A stretch of DNA of 64,000 nucleotides, taken from contig JACMZG010001911.1 in NCBI GenBank assembly GCA_018340805.1, forward strand, positions 50,782,362-50,846,361, given 5' to 3'. A model generated the notes under the pieces. The model saw nothing but the letters and a program-made list of their open reading frames with translations, was not told the origin of the DNA and searched no databases. Position 1 is the first letter of the stretch; each line of letters starts with the position of its first letter. The DNA comes from Microvelia longipes (taxonomy: Eukaryota; Arthropoda; Insecta; Hemiptera; Veliidae). Position numbers and translations under genes: made by a program. Below, one piece after another: positions 27,747-39,583 of the stretch.

Positions 27747-29632
27747 TTAAGCAATAAATTCATAAGGAATAGGTGCAATGAAAGTTGGTTCTTCCTTAGC
27801 TCTGACAATATGTCCTGGCCTGGGTCCAGCAGGCTGCAACAGATAGACAATAACAATAATAAAAAACACTTGGGCAATACTCCTATATTATATATTAAAA
27901 TCAAGTTCAGTCCAGTTTCATGAGCAAACTTAAATTAAAATAATTACAACAAACTTAGCAATTACCAAGAATAAAAACTAACAAAAACTAAAATCAGCAC
28001 ATTCATTACATATTTTGACTTCTTGTTCAATTGTCAGTTCATGTTTCAATTCCCTTTTAAATACCCCAAGGCACTGAATGTTTTTAGAATGTAAAGTTAA
28101 GGTTTTTATTTTTATTACTTTCTGGTTTAATAAGTTGTAATTTTATTTGCATAAAATACATAGATAGATGACATCTTTGATGTTGAGCAGTGTCTTAAAA
28201 GCTTGAAGCTCTATTATGATTATACAGATAAAATGATAACAGTAAACCTAGAATACCTGTCTCTTGAGGTTTACATTGATTCCCTTCTCTTTGGCATCCT
28301 TACGGAGCCTCTCGTTCTCCTTGACTCTCTTAAGGAAATCTTCTCTGCATTTGGAGTGATTAACATGTTCAATCCTCAAGTTGATCCTTAAACACCACAT
28401 CACATAAGTAAAAAATGATTCTCTCACATTGATAATTTGTAGTACATCTAGAAGTTTTTAACACATAGACAGAGGAAATCTCTGGGTTTTAATTGGTTCT
28501 GGCCAATAATTCAAAAGAAAACATATCTTGGGAAATTATAAAATAACCAGACCATACAGTGTTTCCGAGTCTTATAAGTAGGTAAGTTTTGGTCTTTAAA
28601 AAAGTATTGGCAATTCTACCATTCTTGAAGGTACTCTCACTAAAACTACATATACTATAATTTGAGGCATTTCATTCTTATTATTGATTATTTAGTCATA
28701 ACTTGATCCGTGTTCTTTAAGTTTAAATTAAACTAGCTAGGACTCTAGTCTAGGTAATAATATTCTTAATGTTGAATCAAGTTATCCATGTCTTGGAAAG
28801 TAGTCCTTAAGGTTGATTGCCTGACCCCTAGCTTAGGGTTATAGACAGTGTTGTGTTTTTGTAGCATACTGATTAGGTAGATAGAGGAATAGATTCACAC
28901 CTTTTCAGATTCAGTCCTTCAAAACTGCTAAGAGAACATATTTAACTTAAGCATGGACACAAGGTGCTATATGACTGGTTGAAAAAGTAAATAAAAAAAT
29001 ACTTAAAAAAGCAGGTTTTATCATGTTAACGCATTTTTCAATTTCATTCAACCAATTTATTTTTATTTAAATATTAATTTGGGTTTATCCAGTCTGTCCC
29101 AAGCATAATTAGTCTAGGTCATAAACATATTTTTAGTTATGAATTGAATATAGTCCCAATTTAATTATTAAACGAATAATTTATAAGTTGTAACATAATT
29201 CAAAAGGAACACTAAAAATGGATATGCGAGAAAATTTACCTCTTAGGAAGGATTTTGCCTCTGACTCTCTTGTTTACAATAACACCAAGAGCACGAGGAG
29301 TTACATTGTAAACACGACCAGTTTTGCCATGGTAAGACTTATGTGGCATACCCTTCTGTACCGCACCATTACCCTGAAATAATAAAAATTGTTTAAATAT
29401 ACCATTAAAAAATACAAATCATATCACAGAAATAGCCAAGACAGATTAGACAGATAGCAAAGACAATTTTCAATTCTAATACAAGAATTGATGGCAAACA
29501 AACCTTAATGTCAACAATATCTCCAACTTTGTAGACTTTCATATAGGTAGATAGAGGAATAACGCCATGTCTCCTGAACTTCCTTGAGAATGTATCACGA
29601 GTACCACGACGATAACCTTTAGAGTTAGTCAT
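27747..29632 (-). CDS. RpL21: 60S ribosomal protein L21 (eL21)
   Basis: Four coding exons: 29504-29632, 29240-29373, 28257-28386 and 27747-27833. All introns are GT...AG. Spliced length is 159 residues, the usual insect length. The protein opens [20 protein letters not shown] and continues with '[20 protein letters not shown]', '[20 protein letters not shown]', '[20 protein letters not shown]' and the C-terminal '[13 protein letters not shown]', all typical of eL21. It is a structural protein of the cytosolic 60S subunit. An acceptor (ttcaacag) 9 nt before the ATG shows that the 5' UTR is spliced; the likely first exon is at 30935-31040. Confidence 0.97.
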
Positions 29633-29641
29633 TTTAAATAC

Positions 29642-30934
29642 CTGTTGAACAAAAATTATTTCAATTAAAATTAAATCTTCACTACATAGAATACAATATT
29701 ATATAAAGTGATGTAGAAATTCATACAGTGGGGGGGGCGCAGGACACAGTGGTCCAACTCCCCCAGAATAAGCTGATTTAGATGGGCCTGCTTTAAGTTC
29801 ACCGTTTCTACACTAGAGGCAGGTCGGTTTACCTTGTACAGCATATATAAAATAATTAGTTCTTCATTTTTGGGATTTAAATTATTTAAAGAGATCTTTG
29901 ACAATGTTAAAAATCTTAATACTTATTTTAAATGTATAATTTTCATAAAATGTTATAAAACAACAATGTGTTATTTTAACTAGACCTGATATCATGATAA
30001 CCATGACGTGCAGAAATGGGAATTGCTTTTTTTTTATTTGTTCTTTTAATGGAAAAATGCTAAATTTATCTTATTTTCTAAACAAATAATCTTATTAATA
30101 ATTAAAAATGTTTTAGAAAATTCGTCTTGTTTACATTCTAGTTTATAGACGTCTCGATTTAAAACTGATAACAATATTGAAAAACTTTAATGCCCCATCT
30201 CGTTAAACAGCATAGTAGATTCATCAAAAGATAAAAATTTGCAATATTGATACGACATTTCAGTAGGCTCATACAGATAAGGCATGAAAATTTCAAGATT
30301 GAAATCAAGCATTAGAGGTTTGATTCTAAGTGAGAACGCCTTTTCTAATAATGATGTTTTAAGAAATAAAATATTTTTTCAATTCATACAAAATTCTTGA
30401 ACAGCTTTTGGGAAGTTATTCATCAATTGTCAGTACTTTAGCACTGACTAGTCGATGGTAAAACTAAATTAACATAAATAGCTTCCTGTTCGGATAAAAA
30501 AAAAAATATCTGACAGTTTCCCATGAATTTCATATCCATGAATGAAGTAATTATGCCTTATAATAAAAAGTCCAAAATTAATCAGCAATAAGCACAGGTA
30601 AATGAAGAGGTTCAATAACAAGGTGGCACTGATTTACCTTCTCTAGTGAAAAGGATTGGATACCCCCCCGCCTACTTCATACAGCGTATGTACAAATAAA
30701 ACATAACAAGTGAAACAAAAACTGTTAGTGCTTAGTATATGATAATAATTAAATAGAATAAACCTACACATAAAAATCTGTGTAAAAATTATATAAGATA
30801 AAAATAGGATGTCAAGCGCTAACAGCCCCACGCTTGACTGCAGGTTACTTTTAAGAACACTCAAAGAACTTAAAACTTTACAGCATCTTATCCTCTTAGA
30901 ATCATCAATAAATATTAAATAATAAGCGACTTAC
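29642..30934 (-). other. inferred 5' UTR intron of RpL21
   Basis: Bounded by GTAAGT (minus strand, at 30934) and 'ttcaacag' (at 29642). It holds no recognised gene. A poly-G run (about 29731-29737) and short unremarkable frames occur. I looked for snoRNA boxes by eye and found none that fit. Confidence 0.6.
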
Positions 30935-31040
30935 CTAAATAAAATAGAAAATATATAACAAACCCAAATTAACTGCACGTGACTTCCACGGAATGAAGTA
31001 AAGAAGAATTAACTCTGACAATCTTCTTGTTTTTCTTTTC
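30935..31040 (-). promoter_or_regulatory. inferred RpL21 first (untranslated) exon with pyrimidine-rich start
   Basis: On the minus strand, a pyrimidine-rich block (CTCAG then TTTTCTTTTC, in plus-strand form near 31030-31050) is followed by about 100 nt containing CACGTG, and then by a perfect donor GTAAGT. This is the expected arrangement for a 5'TOP ribosomal-protein promoter and leader. The exact transcription start is not determined. Confidence 0.5.
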
Positions 31041-31283
31041 CTACTCAGTTTTGCCAACAATGTTTATTTTTTTTAACTCAGATTTGTAGGTTTATATTTA
31101 GAAACTGTAATTGTCACGCCTAATGAGACAGTTCTTACCGTTTTAGTTTAATTAGCTCTTTGTTTCTTACTCCCCTAACATTTCTGCCTAATATTTGTTA
31201 CCTAAAATTCAATAAGAATAATAACAAATTCTGCAGGCGTCTATTAGTCCTGTCTAGATTAGATAGAGATTAGCCAGGGAGTT

Positions 31284-31400
31284 GCACTCCTTCCAAGGAT
31301 CTTTAATAAGATCCTTCTTTATTCAAGATCCTTGACTTAAGAGCTTCATTCAAGATCCTTAAGATCCTTGATTAGATCTTCATTCAAGATTCTTGACTCC
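31284..31400. repeat. degenerate tandem repeat (caagatcctt)
   Basis: The unit 'aagatcctt' / 'caagatccttgactt' recurs about five to seven times with spacing of 12-25 bp. It lies just before a perfect hairpin at 31437. Confidence 0.7.
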
Positions 31401-31436
31401 TTTGGGGCCAGCGCTAGAGAATTTCTATCGGATGAT

Positions 31437-31487
31437 CTAGAGTGCCTGTATAATCAGGCACTGTGCATGATTATACAGGCACTCTAG
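31437..31487. repeat. perfect 20-bp stem, 11-nt loop hairpin
   Basis: CTAGAGTGCCTGTATAATCA (31437-31456) is exactly inverted at 31468-31487. It lies 12 bp before a hAT MITE, upstream of RpL21 and between the divergent RpL21 and HMG-CoA synthase genes. Confidence 0.9.
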
Positions 31488-31499
31488 GGTGATCTAGTG

Positions 31500-31718
31500 C
31501 AGGGATTTTCAACCTTTTGATCAAGAGGAGACGGTTAGTAAAAGTACATTTATATATATATATATACTTTTGAAGAAATAGTTCATATTCTATCATTAAA
31601 AAATTATCAAAATACTAAGCCCGCAAATCTTTCTTTTTTATTAATTATTATAATAGGGTCGCGGGGTAGTTGCCGTCAAATGTTTTGGGACGCGGATCAA
31701 AAAGGTATAAAAACGCTG
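31500..31718. mobile_element. hAT-type MITE (219 bp) with 8-bp target duplication
   Basis: The left end is CAGGGATTTTCAACCTTTTG. The right end inverted is CAGCGTTTTTATACCTTTTT, so the termini match at most positions. It is flanked by ATCTAGTG (31492-31499) and ATCTAGAG (31719-31726), one mismatch in 8 bp. It contains a short TA tract and no coding region. Confidence 0.8.
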
Positions 31719-31726
31719 ATCTAGAG

Positions 31727-33556
31727 ATCCCTAGCAAAGTTGCTAGAGAACCAACTTACTTTTTGTAACTATAAATTATACATACTTTACATTAAATTAT
31801 TTTATTTTTATTAACAAAGCACTAATTTATATTATAGCAATCTTCAAATTTTTATGTATGATAACCTTAGTAGCACAGTATTTAATTTCATAAACCTTAA
31901 TTTCTAAAAATGTTGTTATCGAAATACTAAACCATCAATAAGATATTTTTTGAATTACATTGTTAAATTGAATCTGGGTTATCTGGTATCATAGAGAAAA
32001 GAAAAAAAATATTGTTCAAATTTGAATTAATTTTCGTCATTTTTATTAATTTTTATGATTTATTTATTTATCAAACCTTATGGAGTTTATTCGAATTTAA
32101 GTGTTAATAGTCTTAATAATCCTATTAGACATATAACTTAAGTATATTTAGAATTGGAAAAACGTTAAGGTAAGTCAAATTTTATTCTATATTTTGTTAT
32201 AGAATAAATTTATTGTTACATAATTGATCATTTAGTCTAATAATTATGTTAAAGATGATAGACAACAAATTCAATGGACTCTAAAACTAGTTTTCTTAGA
32301 CAGTGGGTCGTCTTTGTTTTTTTATTTATTTTTTAGAAAGAAGTGGGCAGGTTCTCATCCTTTTCTGAGACTCCCTCTACGGACTTTCTCTTTTTGAAAA
32401 CATTCCGATTTCCGGATACGATGAAATCAACTTTCCAACTTACAAGGTTTTTTCATAGTAATAAACTTTTTGTGTCTTCTTTTTTAGTGTTGTTCGTGAA
32501 GTCTTGAAGAGTAGTTGAATAGTTAACTTGAGTTAAAAGATTGTTATTATAATGTGAGTAATGTTGAGTGCAAAATTCCTTATACTTAAAATTTAATTTA
32601 AAGTGTTATCAAAGATGCATCAGATTCATTCAGCATTAGTTTTTATTAATAACAATAGAGGCCTTTGGTACATAACCCTGCTTCTTACCCTCCCTTTGGC
32701 CACTCGGTTCTTGTCCTTTAGCAAGAACAAAGGACAAAGGGTAGGCATAAGGGTTTGTCTTATTACTAGTTTATATAAGTGGCATGCTGTCTCAATATTG
32801 GTGAATTTTACAAATGTATTTGTTAAAACTGTGATTAGTTTACATAAAATTATACATGCTGAACTAGAACTAATGGTTATTATTTAATTTGAATCCTTAT
32901 GCATCAGTATGTTTGTATGAAATATCAGGTCAAACTTATTAATTTATAGAATGCTTTTGAAATTTTTGCTGAGTCATTATTTTGGGACTTAATATCTTAA
33001 TTAAGTCCTGCATAATTCATAAAAAATAGGATTGTAAACATATATGAGGTCAATATTTGAAACAAGTTTCATTCTAAATGTATGTATGTATATATATATA
33101 TATGTGTGTGTGTATTTATGTATGTATGCATGTGATGTAATTTTACACATACTTGTTAAATCCTACATTATGTAGGATTTAGCAGATCCACCCAAACTAC
33201 TTTTATAGTTAGTGAGTTAGGATTGTAAACAAATGTCTTAGTCAGGTTTTGTTTTTTCATTTTATAACTTTTTTTAAAAATTACATTGTATATGTCTTCT
33301 AATACATAATTTTGTTGTATTTTTTGTCAATGTTTTCTTTTTGATCTTCATGTTTGAACATTAATCTGTTTTTTTTTGTTTTACTAAACAATTAAAAGTG
33401 AAAATAAAGTTTAATAGCTTGAGTACTTATAAAATAAGTTATTATAATTGTGTAAGGAAATTCTTTGAAATATTTTATTGCAATAATAAAATGTGACCTG
33501 TTGACCTATTGTTTAAATAAATATAATAATTCTAACATTGATTAATTTTTTTAGAT
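31727..33556. other. intergenic / upstream region of HMG-CoA synthase
   Basis: AT-rich. A somewhat GC-richer stretch at about 32340-32450 followed by AAT|GTGAGT at about 32549 could be a promoter and first untranslated exon of the plus-strand gene. The 94-residue plus frame at 32603-32887 has no recognised content. Confidence 0.35.
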
Positions 33557-33674
33557 TGAAAACTGAGAAAGACTGAAAAAGGTTCTTGAAAGGAATTACT
33601 GTTTCTAGTTTAGCTATTTATGCTATTATAACTTGAAGAATGGAAGTAAATAGGACTAGTCAGCATTTTAAAAA
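33557..33674 (+). CDS. candidate upstream exon of HMG-CoA synthase
   Basis: Acceptor 'aatttttttag' at 33556 and donor GTGAGT at 33675 bound this piece. An ATG at 33640 gives MEVNRTSQHFK plus two bases (AA). The next coding exon opens G-ATG after 'ttttatttttag' at 41740. Joined, they read AAG-ATG in the enzyme's frame, so the protein would gain 12 residues at its N-terminus. The alternative is that this exon is untranslated and the ATG at 41742 is used. It fits splice rules and frame but has no homology support. Confidence 0.45.
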
Positions 33675-34499
33675 GTGAGTACCAATAAATTTTTTTCAAT
33701 AATGTTTAATAACTATAACTGTATTCCTACAAACAAGAAGGATGTAAATGAAAGTCTTTTATTTACATCTTATGGTATAAAAGCCACTAGCGCTTATAAT
33801 TTAAATATTACCTAGAAACGGTTATAATTGATACTAAAATTTTCTCCTCCATGGCTTAACAGCTTAATCCACAATCTTAAACAGCCATTATCGGATGTTG
33901 GATAAAAATATATATAGATGTAGGTATAAGTCTTATGAAAGTATAAATGAGATTAAAGATTAACCATTCAGGGTAATCTTTGACCTTCTTACTTTCCATC
34001 ATAGGTACAGTGTTACAGGTGGTTGATTCTGGGTTGGTGAAAAGGACCCAAAGGTGTTGTCTACTCACTAGGGTTGACCTCCCCACTCTTACTACTGCTG
34101 GGTTCATCTCTTGTATTGGGTTAATTTCTTTTGTTTTTTAATTAATTTTTATCATAAACCTAGGTTTTTGCTTTGTTTACATTTTCCAATGCAAATCTTT
34201 TATCAAAAAAATTGTATTGGTACAATATAAATCACAACTTAAGGGAGACTTAAATTATTCTAATGTTATTACATAAAACTTACTGCCAGTTAGGTATAAT
34301 GGTAATAATCATAATCACTGTTAATTTATTTTACAATAAATTTGCATTAATTGATCATTGATTAAAATAAATAACTTGAAAAGAATTCTAAATGAAAAGA
34401 AAATCATTAATTAATAAAGAATTGATTGGAACAATAATTAGAGTTACATAAATTAAAAATAATTTACATCAATTATTTAAAAATTTTGACGTGACGTTT

Positions 34500-35505
34500 T
34501 TTTGTTTGCAAAGCCTAGCACATCGACGGACTCCTTTAACTGTTACTTTTGTATTTTGTCTGATTTCCTGTCGCAGTTCGGTAACAGCTCTTATTATGCT
34601 GTTACCAAACTGTTACCGAAGCGGTTCCTTAACTCGTCACAACTTGCTATTTCAGTTTCTGTCCCGTAAACTTTATCTTTTAAAGTTCCCCAAACATAAA
34701 AATTCATAGGAGTCATGTCCGGTGATCTAAGGGGCCAAGCTACATGGCTTCCATCTGGGGTTTGTAATATCTAAATATTCCCTGACGTTTTGCATTAAAT
34801 TAGGGGGTGCTCCGTCATGTTGATATACCATCCTTTGCCTTGTCTATAATTCTATATCTTCTAACAACCCAGGAAGATTATTTCTTAAGAAATCAAGGTA
34901 AGATCTACCATCCCTGTTTGAAGGCAATTCAAATGGTCCAACAAGTTTATTACTTATGATTCCAGCCCATAAATTGTTTTTGAAACGACCCTTGATGAAT
35001 GTTGTGGGGTTTTCCAATGCATAATCATGTTGATTGTGATAATTAAATTCACCGTCGTGGGTAAATATTGACTCGTCAGTCCAAAGAACACTTTTTAGAA
35101 AATCTCCATCATCAACATCCCTATGTGCATGGATCTACAAAAATCTACCATTAATCAAAAATAATTTTCATTCAAAGTCTGCACTTTGTGGTAATGAAAT
35201 GGATGAAATCTAACAGACCGTGCTAAAAACTTTCCATTGGGATACATCCAAAGTTTGTGCTATCGTCCTAATGTCGGACTGTTTACAACAGTGTCAATAA
35301 TATTATCATCTACATCATTATTCGCTGGCACTTGCTCACAAGGAGCTCTTTGAATATTACCTCTCTCACGGAGAGCAGCGTGTAACATGGCGAATGTTGC
35401 TGCACATGGAACTACTCGATCAGGAAACTGGGCTCTGTACTCCCTTTGGGCAGCTAAAGCATTCCCATTGGAAAAGTAATTAACAAAATGCATGTCTGCA
35501 TATTC
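34500..35505 (-). pseudogene. DDE transposase remnant (IS630/Tc1-like, DUF4817 N-terminus)
   Basis: Minus-strand order: an N-terminal helix-turn-helix piece (35493-35260, 'FSNGNALAAQREYRAQFPDR'), then 'HRDVDDGDFLKSVLWTDESI', 'NLWAGIISNKLVGPFELPSN', 'QRMVYQHDGAPPNLMQNVRE' and 'PLRSPDMTPMNFYVWGTLKD'. This matches insect DDE_3-type transposases, with visible catalytic Asp in 'WTDES' and 'HDGAPP'. Frame changes and stops separate the parts, so it is inactive. Confidence 0.75.
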
Positions 35506-35627
35506 GGTATTAGTGAATGCTGGTATTTGTTTTTAATAAATACAGCAAATGGTATTAAATAAAAAACGAAGGTACAAAAAGTACAACATATACAATTATT
35601 ACAAAAAACTATTAACAATAATTAGAC

Positions 35628-35738
35628 TGTAGGAATCAATGTCAATCATGACATGACACTTTTTATTATTTAAAGTTATTGTTGTCAATTGTTAGAAATA
35701 TAAGTTTTCATTCTTGCATTTAAATTGAAGATCTAACA
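35628..35738 (+). repeat. 5' LTR of the gypsy element
   Basis: 111 bp, TG...CA bounded, identical base for base to the 3' LTR by eye. It is short for a gypsy LTR. It contains 'tataagttttcattc', a possible TATA-like promoter. Confidence 0.95.
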
Positions 35739-35739
35739 G

Positions 35740-35753
35740 TGGTGACCCCGAGG
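35740..35753 (+). other. primer binding site, tRNA-Trp type
   Basis: TGGTGACCCCGAgg begins two bases after the LTR. Its first 12 bases are complementary to the 3' end of arthropod tRNA-Trp (CCA plus acceptor stem), the primer used by CsRn1-group gypsy elements. The match to tRNA-Trp is from memory. Confidence 0.6.
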
Positions 35754-35758
35754 TAAGA

Positions 35759-36508
35759 ATGCCACCTAAACTAGTTTCAAGGAACAAAACTACACCAGCA
35801 GCTGAAACAACATCAGCAGTTATACCCGCACTGTCAGAATCCTTACTGACTCAAGCTTCTTCGTTGGCGGAAAACTTAGACTCTGAAAGCACTCTACCCA
35901 ACAACTTCTTACGACCTATTCAGTTCTACAAAGAAAATCCAGGACTCTGGTTTGCTCAAGTTGAGGCCTTACTGCAAGCCACAGGGGTTACTTCCGACCA
36001 AGCGAAATATGCCTACGTTTTAGGATCAGTACCTACAGATATAATTACACAAGTTAGCGATGTAGTGAGTAATCCACCAATAGGTAACAAATACGAAACC
36101 ATTAAAGAACGCTTAATTCGACATTTCGGCATATCCGAAGATGAAAAATTAAATGTTTTTTTTGGTAATCTTAATGTAGGAGATCGTAAGCCTTCCCAAT
36201 TTTTGACTTACTTAAGATCTTTAGCCCCTTCAAAAATAGACGACCAAACCTTAAAACATATTTGGTTAAAAAATCTTCCCCAAAACATCCGAATTGTTTT
36301 GACAGCAATAAAATGCAATCTTAACGAGTTAGCTGAACTTGCTGACAAAATGGTATTCGCAAGCGAGATTAACGTGGAGCAAGCTAATACTGCTAATGAA
36401 ATAGAAAAGGCAAATTTTCCTGTCGTTAACGAAAATGCTATTTCTGAATTAAAAGCCGAAGTAGAAAAATTTCAAAAGAATTACGGCGTAAATACCTCAA
36501 CGTTTTAG
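35759..36508 (+). CDS. gypsy Gag protein (truncated by frameshift)
   Basis: 249 residues. A capsid-like region (about 48-200) has 'FYKENPGLWFAQVEALLQAT' and 'LRSLAPSKIDDQTLKHIWLK', typical of arthropod gypsy Gag. The frame stops before the expected zinc finger. Downstream (about 36520-36580), pieces of a CHCC-type finger can be glimpsed in other frames, so small indels removed it from this product. Packaging function is probably lost. Confidence 0.85.
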   Translation: MPPKLVSRNKTTPAAETTSAVIPALSESLLTQASSLAENLDSESTLPNNFLRPIQFYKENPGLWFAQVEALLQATGVTSDQAKYAYVLGSVPTDIITQVSDVVSNPPIGNKYETIKERLIRHFGISEDEKLNVFFGNLNVGDRKPSQFLTYLRSLAPSKIDDQTLKHIWLKNLPQNIRIVLTAIKCNLNELAELADKMVFASEINVEQANTANEIEKANFPVVNENAISELKAEVEKFQKNYGVNTSTF

Positions 36509-36613
36509 GTCAACTCAGACAGCGATATGTTTTTACCATTCGATTCGGAAAATTTGCTAAAAATGTAACCCTCCATGTAAATTTAGTGAACAGGTTCCCG
36601 AGTCGGAAAACTC

Positions 36614-37531
36614 GTGTGCCCGTCGCTAGGGGCGGCAAGCGACGCTGGCATAAAATCACCAAGTCGCCTTTATGTTCGAGATAAGAACTCCGGCCTGCAA
36701 TTTCTTGTAGATACTGGTGCAGATAGATCAGTAATTCCAAAATCTTTACATAAACATGCCATAGATACCCCTAGTAAGTTTCTGATGTACGCAGCAAACG
36801 GGAGCAAAATTAACACTTATGGGAATCATAAAATGAAGCTCGACTTTGATATGGATCATACCTTTTTGTGGTCTTTTGTTGTAGCTGACGTTTCCAAACC
36901 AATTATCGGCGCAGATTTTTTGAAACATTTCAAATTAGCAGTTGATCTTTGTAACCGTAAATTGTGCAACGTATGCACCACAACAGTGGTCAGCGAAATA
37001 ACAAAATCACCATATTTAAACCTCATGTCTAAGTACAAAGACTTGACTACCCCCCGTTCCTTAGGTCCGGGTTCAATTAAGCACTCCGTGACACATCACA
37101 TTGTCACAAGAGGTCCTCCTATATATGACAAACCACGTAGACTTGACCCCGTAAAACTAAAATTTGCTCAAAAAGAATTTGAAACAATGCTAAAAGCAGG
37201 GATATGTAGACCTTCTTGCAGTGACTGGGCCAGTCCCCTGCACATGGTACCAAAAAAAAACGGAGAGTGGCGGCCTTGCGGTGACTATAGACGCCTTAAT
37301 CCGCGACTGTCCAGACAATACCCTCTGCCACATATACAGGACTTTGCTCAACTGCTAGATGGGAAGAAGGTGTTTTCTACTATTGACCTGGTCAAAGCTT
37401 ATCACCAAATTCCCATGGCGAAAGAGGACATCGCAAAGACTGCTATAACTACACCTTTTGGACTGTTCGAATTCCCGTTTATGAGTTTCGGTTTGTGCAA
37501 CGCAGCCAAACGTTCAAAGATTTATACATGA
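36614..37531 (+). pseudogene. gypsy pol, N-terminal part: protease and start of RT
   Basis: Contains the aspartic protease motif '[13 protein letters not shown]', then an RT region with '[20 protein letters not shown]', '[20 protein letters not shown]' and '[12 protein letters not shown]'. The frame runs out shortly after 'FMSFGLCNA', where one or two small indels at about 37500-37545 shift it. The rest of pol follows in another frame from about 37541. Confidence 0.9.
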
Positions 37532-37540
37532 GGTTATAAA

Positions 37541-39583
37541 GGTCTAGATTTTTGCTTCGCTTACTTAGACGATGTGTTAGTAGCATCAGCAGACGAGAAT
37601 GAACACCTTAGACATTTAAAACTATTATTCGATCGATTTAGGAAATATGGTATCGTGGTAAACCAAGCAAAAAGTAATTTTGGTAAAAATAAAGTGCAAT
37701 TTTTAGGTCATATGCTCTCAGCAGACGGTATCGAACCACTACCTGACAAGGTCCAAGCGTTAGTTGATTTTAAAAAACCTTCAACGGTCGAAGAACTTAG
37801 ACGGTTTCTTGCTATGCTTAATTTTTATCGTCGTTTTCTTCCTAATATTGCCGAAATTCAAATCCCTCTATTGCATTATTTAAAAGGAAGCAAAAAGCGT
37901 GATCGTAGGAAACTTAATTGGACAGCTGACGAAAGTGCAGCTTTTGAAGCTTGTAAAGGCGAGCTTGCTAAAAAAACGTTATTAGTCCATCCAAAGCCTG
38001 GAGCCCAGCTTTCATTAGCAGTAGATGCTTCTAACGTAGCAATAGGTGCTGTCCTACAGCAAAAAATTGGCCAAATATCCCAACCCCTAGGTTTTTTTTC
38101 AAGAAAGCTAAGCGAAACCGAAAAACGATATAGTGCGTACGATAGAGAGTTGTTGGCTGTATTTGCAGGTATTAAGCATTTTAGGCACATGGTAGAAGGT
38201 AGAAAATTTATTGTTTACTCTGACCATAAACCTTTATCATTCGCGTTTCAACAGAAATCGGACAAGGCTTCACCCAGACAAGCGAGGCAGTTGGATTATA
38301 TAGCCCAATTCACTACCAACATACGTCATATTAAAGGAAAAGACAACACAGTTGCAGACACATTTTCCCGAGTAGAAACAATTTCATTTCCTCAAGTAGT
38401 GGATTACGAGGCTTTATCTAAAGCCCAGGTATTAGACAAAGAACTTCAATCGCTTTTAAAATCACAAACGTCATTAGAACTAACGGCTATTACTTTACCA
38501 AATTCAAAAACAGAAATTATTTGTGATGTAAAAAGTCGGCAACCACGACCCTATGTCCCGGAACCCTTTCGAAAAAAAATATTTTTTTTAATCCATAACT
38601 TATCCCACCCAGGGCCTAAAGCTTCAGCAAATCAAATTAAAAAAAGTTTTGTTTGGCCGGGAGTTAAAAAAGACTGTCGTCTTTGGGCAAAACAATGTTT
38701 TGCTTGTCAAAAAGCTAAAATAGGTAGACACACTAAAAGCAAAATTGTTAAATTTTCTTTACCAAATGAACGTTTTTGTCATATTCATATGGACATTGTT
38801 GGTCCATTACCCTATTCGTGTGGATATAGGTACTGCCTCACTATTATTGATAGGTTTACTCGATGGCCGGAAGCTATCCCTGTGGCAGACATCAAGGCCG
38901 AAACTATAGCTAAAGCGCTCTATGCTAACTGGATCAGCAGATTTGGGACACCGGAGCAAATCACCACCGACCAGGGTAGACAATTTGAATCCACGCTGTT
39001 TAATGAACTCGCAAGATTGGTAGGAGCAAAGCATCTAAGAACAACTGCTTACCACCCACAAGCAAACGGATTAATCGAGCGATGGCATCGGTGTCTTAAA
39101 AGTGCTATAAAAGCACATGCCACGGAACGCTGGGTCGATATCTTGCCAACAGTTCTAATGGGTTTAAGAGCAGCGCTAAGAGATGACAACACCGCATCTC
39201 CAGCCGAATTTGTGTATGGAACACCTCTAAAATCACCCACAGATTTCTTCCATAATAGCAACACATCTATAAGTGAAAGCGAATTTATAGAGAAGCTTAG
39301 GAAAATCGTAAGACAGCTGCGACCTGTCGAAACTAATGTTAAAAGAAAACATCAAGTGTTTGTCAGTAAGAATTTAAAAACATGCAGTCACGTATTTTTA
39401 CGAACAGATGCGCCTCATGGACCGCTTGCCGCACCATATCAGGGGCCGTACGAAGTACTGCACCGAGGTGAAAAAGTATACCGAATAAGCGTGAAAGGTA
39501 AACCGCAGAACGTATCCATAGACAGAGTAAAACCGGCCTACGGAATAGCTCGTATCGAAGATACTGGAGGGGGAGTGCTGTAG
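37541..39583 (+). pseudogene. gypsy pol, C-terminal part: RT YLDD, RNase H, integrase
   Basis: Resumes with the RT catalytic '[11 protein letters not shown]', then the RNase H region ('[15 protein letters not shown]', '[20 protein letters not shown]'). The integrase follows with an HHCC zinc region (H...H...'CFACQKAK'), 'HMDIVGPLP', '[10 protein letters not shown]' and '[14 protein letters not shown]' (catalytic D, D, E present). The frame is open over about 670 codons. It has no start of its own because of the upstream shift. Its stop overlaps the 3' LTR start. Confidence 0.92.
39565..39578 (+). other. polypurine tract
   Basis: GGAGGGGGAGTGC directly precedes the 3' LTR, in the position where plus-strand DNA synthesis is primed in LTR retrotransposons. 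Confidence 0.7.

Noticed and set aside
29642..30934. snoRNA in RpL21 introns
   Set aside because: TGATGA and CTGA words occur but not in the C...D order with a closing stem.
32603..32887. 94-residue plus frame upstream of HMGS
   Set aside because: No recognisable content and no splice or start context linking it to the gene.
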